A DNA stretch of 6,099 nucleotides from CBDUUP01 sp965370435. GTDB taxonomy: Bacteria; Chloroflexota; Anaerolineae; Anaerolineales; UBA11579. Positions 1-6,099 of this stretch are shown piece by piece; the first letter of the stretch is position 1; each line of letters begins with the position of its first letter. The stretch is from contig CBDUUP010000287.1 of assembly GCA_965370435.1 (NCBI GenBank), forward strand, positions 1-6,099, written 5' to 3'. Below the pieces are notes generated by a model that was not told the origin of the DNA, did not search any database, and was given only the letters and a program-made list of their open reading frames with translations. The position numbers were made by a program, and so were the translations under genes.

Positions 1-963
1 AAAAGGAGACAGCCTGAGACTGGTGGCGGGAACGCCCAGCAAGAGGTGGATCATGGTGCTGTTCCCGGAAATTGTGGTTTTCACAATATCCGAGGGAATT
101 GCCTTGACTCTTTTAGCTGCCTTGTCGAGAAGGTCATTTATGGTTTCCACGACCAGCCGGGTCATCTCTTTGTTGCCGCCGTTCTTGCTGGCATAAATGA
201 TCCTAGAGATCACATCTTCCCCGCGGGTTATCTGTTGATTGTATTCGGCGACCTGGGCGCGAACTTCGCCAGAGAGCAAATCCACCAGCCAAACGGAGAC
301 CGTGGTGGTGCCTATGTCAATCGCCGCTCCCCACATTGGTGTATCGTCAGAGATGTGGCCGGGTTGTAAATCAATCAGTCGAGGGGGACACTCAGGGCAA
401 TCCAATGTTTGTGTGTCCAGGGTCGCGGTGACCTGCCACTCCCCTTCCCGCAGTACAGTCCCAAGACGCCGCAGCGTCGCCAGGGAGGCCTTTACATCTA
501 TAAAGTTAGACTGCTGGCGCAACTCTTTCTGCAGCCGGCTCCAATCATCGGTTTGGTTTTCCATGCTTGGTGGAGGAATAGTTAACTTTATCCGCTGGAT
601 TGTCTGAGCAGTTTGCGGGTCATACCCCTCAGGTACAGCAACTTTCGAAGCGGTTTTGTCTGTGGTTAGCCGCCGTTCAATTTTCTCTTGAGGGGGAACG
701 ACGATGACGGCGTCCCCTTCAACCACCGATTGGCAGGCCAGGGCGTATCCACGCTCCACATCTTTGGATGACAGCCGCAAGGCGCTACGGCGGCGCACCG
801 CGCCCTCCTCAACTCGCACCACACAGCGCCCACAGCGTCCCTGACCGCCGCAGGGCTGCAGGAGGTCAACTCCTGCCTTTTGGGCTGCCTCCGCCAGGAG
901 CGTCCCAGTTGGGACGCTCACCGGTTCTTCGCCCGTGTCAAAGGTAACGCGGTGCTCTGCCAT
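1..963 (-). CDS. acsV: Corrinoid-activating ATPase RACo (2Fe-2S/ASKHA protein), 3' end off the window
   Basis: Reductive activator of the corrinoid iron-sulfur protein: it couples ATP hydrolysis to electron transfer that restores Co(I) in CFeSP after accidental oxidation (known role of the family, cytoplasmic). 321 codons lie in the window, about half of the usual length of around 630, and the frame is still open at base 1. Residues 1-90 are a plant-type ferredoxin domain with C38-x5-C44-x2-C47 and C77, the expected [2Fe-2S] ligands. Residues about 100-200 are the linker and middle domain. From residue 212 the actin-like ASKHA ATPase domain begins with the phosphate-binding motif AIDIGTTTVS (214-223), followed by ISGNSTMIHLLLG (298-310). 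ATG at 963 is the first possible start after an in-frame stop at 970-972. No Shine-Dalgarno is visible; it lies 17 bases after acsC, suggesting translational coupling. Odd: an extra C189-P-E-C192 just before the ATPase domain. The family is certain. The symbol acsV follows the acs operon context. Confidence 0.93.
   Translation of the reverse strand, partial: MAEHRVTFDTGEEPVSVPTGTLLAEAAQKAGVDLLQPCGGQGRCGRCVVRVEEGAVRRRSALRLSSKDVERGYALACQSVVEGDAVIVVPPQEKIERRLTTDKTASKVAVPEGYDPQTAQTIQRIKLTIPPPSMENQTDDWSRLQKELRQQSNFIDVKASLATLRRLGTVLREGEWQVTATLDTQTLDCPECPPRLIDLQPGHISDDTPMWGAAIDIGTTTVSVWLVDLLSGEVRAQVAEYNQQITRGEDVISRIIYASKNGGNKEMTRLVVETINDLLDKAAKRVKAIPSDIVKTTISGNSTMIHLLLGVPATSLRLSPF
898..919. repeat. 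Perfect 10-bp palindrome inside the acsV 5' coding region
   Basis: Bases 898-907 and 910-919 are perfect inverse complements around a 2-base centre; as RNA this would fold as a 9-bp GC-rich stem with a 4-base loop. It covers about codons 15-22 of acsV, roughly 45 bases after the start codon. It has no following T run on the minus strand, so it is not a terminator. It could slow initiation or elongation on acsV mRNA, or be a chance result of codon choice. Confidence 0.6.
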
Positions 964-969
964 AAATGG

Positions 970-981
970 TTATTGCTGCAT
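970..981 (-). other. Three-codon mini-ORF overlapping the acsC stop (TAATG)
   Basis: The last base of the acsC TAA stop is the first base of an ATG, which is followed by two codons and a TAA at 972-970. This mini-frame is in phase with acsV, whose ATG follows six bases later. Ribosomes ending acsC could restart here or at the acsV ATG, which has no visible Shine-Dalgarno. Any function is inference. Confidence 0.3.
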
Positions 982-2312
982 TATAGTTGCTTGAGGAACA
1001 TAGGCAAGTCAACGGCTTCGCGTGGGCCAACTCGAATTTCCCAACCGGGAAGCTCTTCTTCCAGTTCACCTGAAAGAACGGCAACGTGTCCGGGTAAAAT
1101 GATTTGCTTTTGACTGACCTTATCGGCCACATTGAATTGCTTCACGTCTTTGGCGATGCGTTCGGCGTCGAATTTTCCTGCCGCCCAGGCCGTGAGGACG
1201 CTCATGCCCTCCGCGTCGGTGACGACCAGCCAGACCGGGAGACCCGAACTCTCTACCTCGTTGGCAACGCTGAAGTAGGTGATACTGAAATTGGTAGTGA
1301 CCAAAACCGGATCTTCGGGTTTGGGATTGTTAATTTCGTAGACCCCAGGCTGAACCTGGATCGGTTTCTGCGGGTCGGTGTAGATATTTTCTCGCAGCAC
1401 AAGCAAGGGGTAAATCGTCTCGGGCGCGAAGTTATCCAATACGATGAAGCCCGCATACTTTGCGATAGCCTGGGCCGCTGCCACGGACTCAACCGCTGGT
1501 TCGGCGTTGTCACCAGGAAAAGCAATGATGGGGAAACCCAACGGGCGGAAGTTCTTTTTTAGCGCAAGGCGTCGAATTTGGGTGTTGTGGGCCAGGGTCT
1601 TATTAAGATCGCGCGCCCCGGTGTCTATCACCAGATCATCTACCCCTTTATCTTTGATCTTCTGGGTCAGGTCGGCTAATTCATCAAGGGTTTCCGCGGA
1701 AACAGCCAACGCGGCTTTATGTTGAAGCGCGAGATCAGCCATCGCTTCCCAATTCTCGGCGTTGGCCGCGTAGATCAGAGGGGTTTCCCCTTCGATGGCT
1801 TGAAGTCCAGCCTCCATCACCGCAGGATCTTGGCTGATGAGGATGAGCGGTCGTTGGCTGGCGCCCCGAGTGGCTTCGACCGCGGTCTTGAAAGCGGCCG
1901 GATCGCCAGAAACCGATTCTACCGCAAAGCCGTCCATCGTCAGGTCTATGCCGACGTAAATTACCTTGTAGGCTTCTGCTGCGGCTACTTTTGCCGGTAT
2001 ATCAGTTTCATCATCCCGAACCCGGAGAAATAAACCGGGTTTGTGATAGAAGGTTTTCTCATGGCGGAACAGAACCACTTCATTTCCGGCTTTAGCTTCG
2101 CTTCCGTTGGCCTTGAGGGTCACCAGGCGCACGGGTGGCTCGGCAGATTCGGCCAGTTGGGATTTAGCTTCGTCGCTGACGTGGGGGCAAAGGGATAGTT
2201 CCACCTGTTTTGCGCCCAGTTTCATAGCAAATGCCAGGCAAGTGGGAAAACCACAGTCCTTGCAATTGGTTTGGGGTAATAGTTTGTATATTTGAATTCC
2301 AGATAGAGCCAT
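981..2312 (-). CDS. acsC: Corrinoid iron-sulfur protein large (gamma) subunit
   Basis: Large subunit of CFeSP, the cobalamin methyl carrier between methyl-tetrahydrofolate:CFeSP methyltransferase and acetyl-CoA synthase. 443 residues, close to the roughly 446 of the Moorella protein. The N-terminal domain carries C17-x2-C20-x4-C25-x16-C42, the [4Fe-4S] ligand pattern at the same positions as in Moorella. About residues 60-310 form the TIM-barrel domain. About residues 330-443 are the C-terminal cobalamin-binding domain, starting near V336 (VLVTTNFSITYFSVANE) and ending in the family-typical IILPGHVAVLSGELEEELPG and GWEIRVGPREAVDLP. An in-frame ATG at 2429 would add 39 residues, but these lie inside acsD and lack any family resemblance. 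The ATG at 2312 gives the conserved MALSGIQIYKLLPQTNC start and has GGAGAG (2319-2324) six bases upstream. The gene starts 16 bases after acsD, fitting co-expression of the 1:1 heterodimer partners. No residue expected of the family is seen to be missing. Confidence 0.96.
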   Translation of the reverse strand: MALSGIQIYKLLPQTNCKDCGFPTCLAFAMKLGAKQVELSLCPHVSDEAKSQLAESAEPPVRLVTLKANGSEAKAGNEVVLFRHEKTFYHKPGLFLRVRDDETDIPAKVAAAEAYKVIYVGIDLTMDGFAVESVSGDPAAFKTAVEATRGASQRPLILISQDPAVMEAGLQAIEGETPLIYAANAENWEAMADLALQHKAALAVSAETLDELADLTQKIKDKGVDDLVIDTGARDLNKTLAHNTQIRRLALKKNFRPLGFPIIAFPGDNAEPAVESVAAAQAIAKYAGFIVLDNFAPETIYPLLVLRENIYTDPQKPIQVQPGVYEINNPKPEDPVLVTTNFSITYFSVANEVESSGLPVWLVVTDAEGMSVLTAWAAGKFDAERIAKDVKQFNVADKVSQKQIILPGHVAVLSGELEEELPGWEIRVGPREAVDLPMFLKQL

Positions 2313-2318
2313 TCTTAT

Positions 2319-2324
2319 CTCTCC
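2319..2324 (-). promoter_or_regulatory. Ribosome binding site of acsC
   Basis: GGAGAG on the minus strand, six bases before the ATG at 2312 and inside the 16-base gap after acsD. It decides the acsC start in favour of 2312 over the upstream in-frame ATG at 2429. Confidence 0.8.
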
Positions 2325-2328
2325 GTGT

Positions 2329-3303
2329 CTATACCTTTTCAGGGGATGCAGCCAGGTCTTCAATTGCAGCCCGGACGCGCCGGACGCTCTCAGTGTGGCG
2401 CAAAACAATGATGTCGGCGCCGGCCTCAAGCAGCGTGACGGCAGTTAACGTTTCCCAATTTATACTTCGCTCCAGCCAATCTCCCCACTCATCGGGCACA
2501 TCTTCGCCAACTTTGGCCTCTTTGGTTTTCCAAGTTTCGTAGCCAGCGGTAACCAGCATAGGCAGTTGGGTCATCGCGTCGCCCTGCAAAGCGGCCAGTC
2601 GTAACCTCTCCATAGCTGAATAACCATATTCCAGGCCATATCCCAACGCTCCAGTAGTGGGATCCATCAGAATCCGGTCGAGAGGCAAGCTCATATCGCT
2701 GATGAGTATATTGAGCTGCTTGGCGAGATTCACGTCCATTGGCGTGCGAGCGACCACCAGGTGGTCATTGGCTAGAGCTGCGGCCACGATAGTTCGGTAA
2801 TTCTTGTCCTCACAAAGGCCGAGTACGATGCGCTCCCCTTTGGTCGCATCAGCTATCGCCACCATCATATCGTTGTCCAGTTCTGCTTGCCCTGGCCCAA
2901 ACACCATCAAGGGTAAGCCGCTGGCTTCCAGCACAGCCTTCACTGCCGCGACCGCCCCCTCTGGCGTGTTGGGATTGCCTTCCGCGTCGGTCAGGCTCAG
3001 AGACAATTGGAGCAGGTCAACCCCCGCTTCTTCTGCGGCGGCGGCCCATTTTGCCGGATCGTCAATAACCTCGTCCCAACTGTCCAGCAATAAAGAAGAC
3101 CAATCATCGGGACGCCGGTCCTTGATCTCCAACGCAATAACAGGGCTGTGAGGCATATCGGCCTCAAAGTGCATGAAAGGCAAAGTTGTCTCGCCGCCTA
3201 CCGTTACGGTGCGGGAACGGGTACCGCCTTCCTCGGGTGTGGCCCCGATCGTAACCACTTGTACGGTTCCGGGCCAGTTATCTTTGGGGGTTTCAATTGG
3301 CAT
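2329..3303 (-). CDS. acsD: Corrinoid iron-sulfur protein small (delta) subunit
   Basis: Small subunit of CFeSP, a TIM-barrel protein that pairs with AcsC and helps cover the cobalamin during methyl transfer (family knowledge). 324 residues, matching the usual length of about 320. Diagnostic stretches seen: the N-terminal TVTVGGETTLPFMHFE (31-46), which matches the family start; PVIALEI (54-60) with the following DDW; VVARTPMDVNLAKQLN (183-198); DPTTGALGYGLEYGYS (214-229); and near the C terminus NWETLTAVTLLEAGADIIVL. ATG at 3303 is preceded by GGAG (3310-3313) with a six-base spacer. The gene sits 17 bases after the CBS protein and 16 before acsC. The order acsD-acsC keeps both CFeSP subunits adjacent. 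In archaea the equivalent subunit is CdhD, but the surrounding ACS type is bacterial, so acsD is the better name. No frameshift or missing segment is seen. Confidence 0.96.
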   Translation of the reverse strand: MPIETPKDNWPGTVQVVTIGATPEEGGTRSRTVTVGGETTLPFMHFEADMPHSPVIALEIKDRRPDDWSSLLLDSWDEVIDDPAKWAAAAEEAGVDLLQLSLSLTDAEGNPNTPEGAVAAVKAVLEASGLPLMVFGPGQAELDNDMMVAIADATKGERIVLGLCEDKNYRTIVAAALANDHLVVARTPMDVNLAKQLNILISDMSLPLDRILMDPTTGALGYGLEYGYSAMERLRLAALQGDAMTQLPMLVTAGYETWKTKEAKVGEDVPDEWGDWLERSINWETLTAVTLLEAGADIIVLRHTESVRRVRAAIEDLAASPEKV

Positions 3304-3309
3304 GGTTTA

Positions 3310-3313
3310 CTCC
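3310..3313 (-). promoter_or_regulatory. Ribosome binding site of acsD
   Basis: GGAG on the minus strand with six bases before the ATG at 3303, placed in the 17-base gap after the CBS gene. It supports the full-length acsD start. Confidence 0.75.
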
Positions 3314-3320
3314 AAAATAG

Positions 3321-3848
3321 TTAATTGGATAATTTTTCGGATATGTTTTTGCTGCGCTCTTGGTCCCTTTTCTTGAAAAAAGAGTCCAAAGGCATCTCTC
3401 GTTCAGCCCTGATCCCTAGATCATCCAAGTCATCCCCATCTTGGGAAGCCATGTGGCGCAAGAGATGTTTGTAGGTTAGCATGGCGGCAGGATATCTAAT
3501 TCCGGCTGCGTGGTGGCCCAGGAATACGACCCGCAGGTTTTGATCCTGCATGAGTTGAGCCGCGGCGGCCAGAGGAATATCAGGGGGGATCTCAGGCATC
3601 CCGTCACGCATGATGTCGCCAGCGGTCAATTCATCGTAATCGCCGCGCCCGTAGGCCTTGACCAACTCAAACCTGCTGACCACACCCAGCGCATGTCCAT
3701 CCTCATTCAACACGATAAACCCCTCAAAGTCTTTTTCCAGTGACACCTGGGCTATTTCGACAATGGGGGTTTCGGGTGAACAGGTTGGCACACCGACCTT
3801 CATCAAATCTCGGACGAGTTGAGGTGAAGGATTTTTATTATTGGCCAT
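3321..3848 (-). CDS. CBS-domain pair protein within the acs operon
   Basis: A 175-residue soluble protein made almost only of a tandem CBS (Bateman) module. CBS motif 1 spans about residues 11-66: VRDLMKVGVPTCSPETPIVE opens it and FIVLNEDGHALGVVSRFELV closes it. CBS motif 2 spans about 74-133: AGDIMRDGMPEIPPDIPLAA, then RVVFLGHHAAGIRYPAAMLT. A hydrophilic tail follows (about 135-175), first acidic and then rich in Lys/Arg. No enzymatic domain, transmembrane segment or signal peptide is seen. Bateman modules commonly bind AMP, ADP, ATP or S-adenosyl compounds and regulate a partner; the ligand cannot be read from the sequence here. ATG 3848 has no clear Shine-Dalgarno. The later ATG at 3803 (residue 16) would cut into CBS motif 1 and is less likely. 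The gene ends 17 bases before acsD, so it is probably co-translated with the CFeSP genes. A role as an energy sensor for ACS or CFeSP is inference from position only. Confidence 0.88.
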   Translation of the reverse strand: MANNKNPSPQLVRDLMKVGVPTCSPETPIVEIAQVSLEKDFEGFIVLNEDGHALGVVSRFELVKAYGRGDYDELTAGDIMRDGMPEIPPDIPLAAAAQLMQDQNLRVVFLGHHAAGIRYPAAMLTYKHLLRHMASQDGDDLDDLGIRAEREMPLDSFFKKRDQERSKNISEKLSN

Positions 3849-3868
3849 AGGGCACGTGATAATTGCAG

Positions 3869-3915
3869 AAAAAGTGAGCGGAGATCAGGAACAGTTGACG
3901 ATCTCCGCTCACTTT
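3869..3915 (-). terminator. Hairpin with T run between acsB and the CBS gene (terminator or attenuator)
   Basis: A perfect 16-bp inverted repeat (arms 3871-3886 and 3900-3915) with a 13-base loop starts five bases after the acsB stop. On the minus strand the second arm runs into five Ts (3873-3869), the form of an intrinsic terminator, though the T run is short. Only 22 bases separate the hairpin from the CBS start, too few for an ordinary promoter plus leader. Downstream genes are therefore most likely reached by readthrough, with the hairpin lowering their level relative to acsB or protecting the acsB mRNA 3' end. Confidence 0.75.
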
Positions 3916-3920
3916 ACTTC

Positions 3921-6099
3921 CTAAAATATGGGATCCATAGTGAGCGCCGGGTGGTTATGTTCCTCCAGCCAGGCCATGAGTTCATCAACTGTGGATGCGT
4001 TGCGTTCATCGGCGATGCGGGAGATCAGTTCGGAATCGCCTTCTCTCTCGGCTACGGCCGCAAATTCATCGGCCATAGACTCTTTGAGGACACTGCTCAT
4101 CCATACGACGCGCTTGAAACCGCCATCTGCGGAGATAAACTTGGGACTCACCAGATAGAACTTGCCAACGCCCATCACGCCAGGGGTCTGAAGTCCACCG
4201 CCAGCAACGCCGGCCAGTGTGCTAAAAGTCATGCCTGCTGGAGTCATGCTGGTGTCTTCGCGACTGACGACCATGACACCGTTGACTTCAGGAACCAGCA
4301 TGACGATACATTCAAAGCAGCCGCAGGCCGTCATGGGGTTTTCCATGATGGAGTACATGGCGACTTCTTGCACAACTCCATGCGATCCGATAGCGGCATA
4401 CTCGTTCGTCCCTGACCAGTAGCCCTTATCCTCATCAATGATCTTGCCCAACTTGATGGGTTGGTTGGGGCCGGTGGGGTTTATGTTAAAAGAGGCCTTT
4501 CCATCCAGCCAGTTGTATGCGCCGCACAGACCTAATCGTTCGGGGCTGATGACGCAGACGTGGTCTGGGGCGAAGGACTGGCACAAAGTGCAAGAGTAAA
4601 ATTCTTCTACAGACGAGTCGGTGAGGTCGGCCAGGCGCTTGTTTCGGAAATCATAAGTTTCACGCGCCTCAGCCAACCATTTTTCAATATCGTCCTTTTC
4701 GGTGTAGATGGTGACTTGAGCTTTATCAACAATAGCGCCGAAATCAGCGTGTAATCGAGCGTGTAATATTTTTCCAAAATGCTCCAGGTTGAAGCCCTTA
4801 TCGACGGCGGCGTTGGAGACGCGTATCCAGGTGATATCGCGCTGTCCGATGTGTTGGATGCCGGATGCGCCATTGATGAAGTAGTGAATCTGGCGTTCCA
4901 GGACCGGCTCGAAATCTTCCTGCATTTTTCTACCGGCCACATCAACGACAATGCCGATGTCCATAAAGCCTTGCTCTTCAATGTCCTCAAAGCCAGGGCC
5001 GATGACTTCAATTTTTCCGTCGGTGACCTCGTCGAGTGGGCGCATTTTCAAGAATTCGAAGGCGCGGGACTTCTTGCCGCCAAATTCGATGCGCATGTCA
5101 GCTCGCCGTACGACCTCGCCCTCAAAGGCGGAACCGTAGGGGACGGGCACGGGCACGTCGGCAATCTGCACTTTAACGCCCCGTACTTCGATACATTTCT
5201 GTACCAGGCGTTCGGCGCGCTCCAGGTCATCCGCTCCATCAATTTCGTTGAAGGGCATACTGACGACGTGTTCATAGGTAGTGATGCCGGTGGGCAGAAT
5301 TTCGGGGATGACGGTGTCGGCGATAACGGGGAAGCCAAAATTGATCGCTCCGGCGGCCGCAGCGTATTTGAGATCATCCACTTCACCGAGGGCCAGCACG
5401 AAGGCGAAGACCCGCTCTCGGTTGTAGAGCAGGATATCGCGGGCCTGATCGGGTTTGAGGCCGCCAAAGGTGAGCGCTGAGCGGGTGGCGAAACCAAGCG
5501 CGTAGATGGCGCTGATGGTATCGGTGCCGAAAGGCACGGTGTAGGTGTCATACCCAAGCTCAACGCCTTCTTCCATCAATTGGTGGATGATGCTGCGCCC
5601 ATTGACGTTACCTGACAGGAAGGTCAGGATGTTGCGGCGTTGCAGCTCCCGAATGAGTTTGACCGCAACTTCATTGGACTTCGCCGCGCCGACAATGGCG
5701 GCGAAGCCAGGCATGCGGCCATCCACAAGCTTGATCCCCCAGGCCCGCAATTGGATATCGTCAATCGGCCCATTGAGGTGCCCGCTCATTCCGCTCCCAT
5801 TGTCTGAATAAACCGTGCCTCCGGCCAAATCGAGGCCCGGCATTGGCTCCGGCTGAAGGCCGTAGGCAAAACGGACCGCCTCGATGGCCTCGGCGGCCAG
5901 CAAGGTTGCCATACCACTGTCTAACGTTTCACCCAGGTATGGCGTCCAAAGTTTTTGGGATGGAATAGGATGCAGCAGCGCACGAGCATGGGAGAGTACT
6001 TCTTCCAACTGTCCCAGGGTTTCGATCTCAATCCCGGTCATCCCCAGGATCAAGGGTAGGAAATATGCTGTATTGGGAAAGCTCACTGGGGTATCGGGG
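3921..6099 (-). CDS. acsB: CO-methylating acetyl-CoA synthase (ACS, beta/alpha subunit of CODH/ACS), 5' end off the window
   Basis: Catalyses assembly of acetyl-CoA from CO, CoA and the methyl group of methyl-CFeSP at the nickel-containing A-cluster. 725 complete codons lie in the window. Counting from the first whole codon (6098-6096), the A-cluster ligands are all present: C503-x2-C506-x8-C515-x9-C525 and C592-G-C594, the same spacing as C506, C509, C518, C528, C595 and C597 of Moorella. The neighbouring QSFAPDHVC keeps the Phe next to the cluster. The C terminus GHPALTMDPIF is family-typical. About residues 1-300 form the CODH-contacting N-terminal domain of bacterial ACS, about 300-475 the middle domain, and the rest the A-cluster domain. 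The GTG at 6086 is not the start: the frame continues upstream as PDTPV, matching the HPVGYPDTAYYLP region near residue 51 of Moorella ACS. About 50 residues are thus probably missing. The N-terminal domain seems longer than in Moorella near residues 82-115 and 263-294. Confidence 0.96.
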   Translation of the reverse strand, partial: PDTPVSFPNTAYFLPLILGMTGIEIETLGQLEEVLSHARALLHPIPSQKLWTPYLGETLDSGMATLLAAEAIEAVRFAYGLQPEPMPGLDLAGGTVYSDNGSGMSGHLNGPIDDIQLRAWGIKLVDGRMPGFAAIVGAAKSNEVAVKLIRELQRRNILTFLSGNVNGRSIIHQLMEEGVELGYDTYTVPFGTDTISAIYALGFATRSALTFGGLKPDQARDILLYNRERVFAFVLALGEVDDLKYAAAAGAINFGFPVIADTVIPEILPTGITTYEHVVSMPFNEIDGADDLERAERLVQKCIEVRGVKVQIADVPVPVPYGSAFEGEVVRRADMRIEFGGKKSRAFEFLKMRPLDEVTDGKIEVIGPGFEDIEEQGFMDIGIVVDVAGRKMQEDFEPVLERQIHYFINGASGIQHIGQRDITWIRVSNAAVDKGFNLEHFGKILHARLHADFGAIVDKAQVTIYTEKDDIEKWLAEARETYDFRNKRLADLTDSSVEEFYSCTLCQSFAPDHVCVISPERLGLCGAYNWLDGKASFNINPTGPNQPIKLGKIIDEDKGYWSGTNEYAAIGSHGVVQEVAMYSIMENPMTACGCFECIVMLVPEVNGVMVVSREDTSMTPAGMTFSTLAGVAGGGLQTPGVMGVGKFYLVSPKFISADGGFKRVVWMSSVLKESMADEFAAVAEREGDSELISRIADERNASTVDELMAWLEEHNHPALTMDPIF

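Noticed and set aside
46..607. Plus-strand open frames of 107 and 122 codons at the left end
   Set aside because: They overlap each other and lie antisense to the acsV coding sequence, which has clear 2Fe-2S and ASKHA motifs.
666..869. Minus-strand open frame of 67 codons within acsV, in another frame
   Set aside because: It overlaps the [2Fe-2S] domain coding region in a different phase, with low-complexity Cys/Arg content typical of a shadow frame.
1104..1562. Plus-strand open frame of 152 codons opposite acsC
   Set aside because: It is antisense to the conserved cobalamin-binding domain of acsC and has no family features.
2313..2429. N-terminal extension of acsC from an in-frame ATG at 2429
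   Set aside because: It lies wholly over the end of acsD and the gap, has no family resemblance, and the ATG at 2312 has a good Shine-Dalgarno and the conserved N terminus.
4779..5480. Plus-strand open frame of 233 codons opposite acsB
   Set aside because: It is antisense to highly conserved acsB sequence, shows no recognisable domain and has no visible gene context; it is a shadow of the minus-strand codon pattern.
1..6099. CRISPR array, tRNA or rRNA gene, insertion sequence or integration site
   Set aside because: No tandem spaced repeats, tRNA-like cloverleaf, transposase motif or direct repeats were seen; the window is packed with pathway genes.

Overview
The window is a single-strand block of Wood-Ljungdahl (reductive acetyl-CoA) pathway genes, all read on the minus strand from right to left: acetyl-CoA synthase (acsB/cdhC type, 5' end cut by the right edge), a small CBS-domain protein, the two subunits of the corrinoid iron-sulfur protein (acsD then acsC), and the first half of the [2Fe-2S]/ASKHA corrinoid-activating ATPase (RACo, acsV type), cut by the left edge. 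The host is therefore an anaerobe that makes or breaks acetyl-CoA through CODH/ACS. The bacterial form of ACS with its N-terminal CODH-binding domain, and the RACo-type activator, point to a bacterium rather than a methanogen. A Chloroflexota or similar uncultured sediment lineage is possible, but nothing in the window fixes the phylum.

Layout from upstream to downstream: acsB runs from beyond 6099 to 3921. A 72-base gap follows, holding a perfect 16-bp inverted repeat with a T run on the minus strand (terminator or attenuator). Then come the CBS protein (3848-3321), acsD (3303-2329), acsC (2312-981) and acsV (963 to beyond 1). The three downstream junctions are only 16-17 bases, so CBS-acsD-acsC-acsV reads as one tight transcription unit, probably continuing from acsB by readthrough of the hairpin. 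There is no gene-free stretch above 72 bases. Plus-strand open frames are shadows of these genes.

How the genes work together: AcsC and AcsD form the cobalamin- and [4Fe-4S]-carrying CFeSP, which takes a methyl group from methyl-tetrahydrofolate and hands it to the nickel A-cluster of AcsB, where it is joined with CO and CoA to give acetyl-CoA. AcsV uses ATP and a low-potential electron to return inactive Co(II) CFeSP to the active Co(I) state. The CODH subunit (acsA), methyltransferase (acsE) and CooC-type maturation protein are not in the window and would be expected in the flanks. The CBS protein is the one member with no standard role in the pathway; its place inside the operon suggests a nucleotide-sensing regulator, which is inference only.
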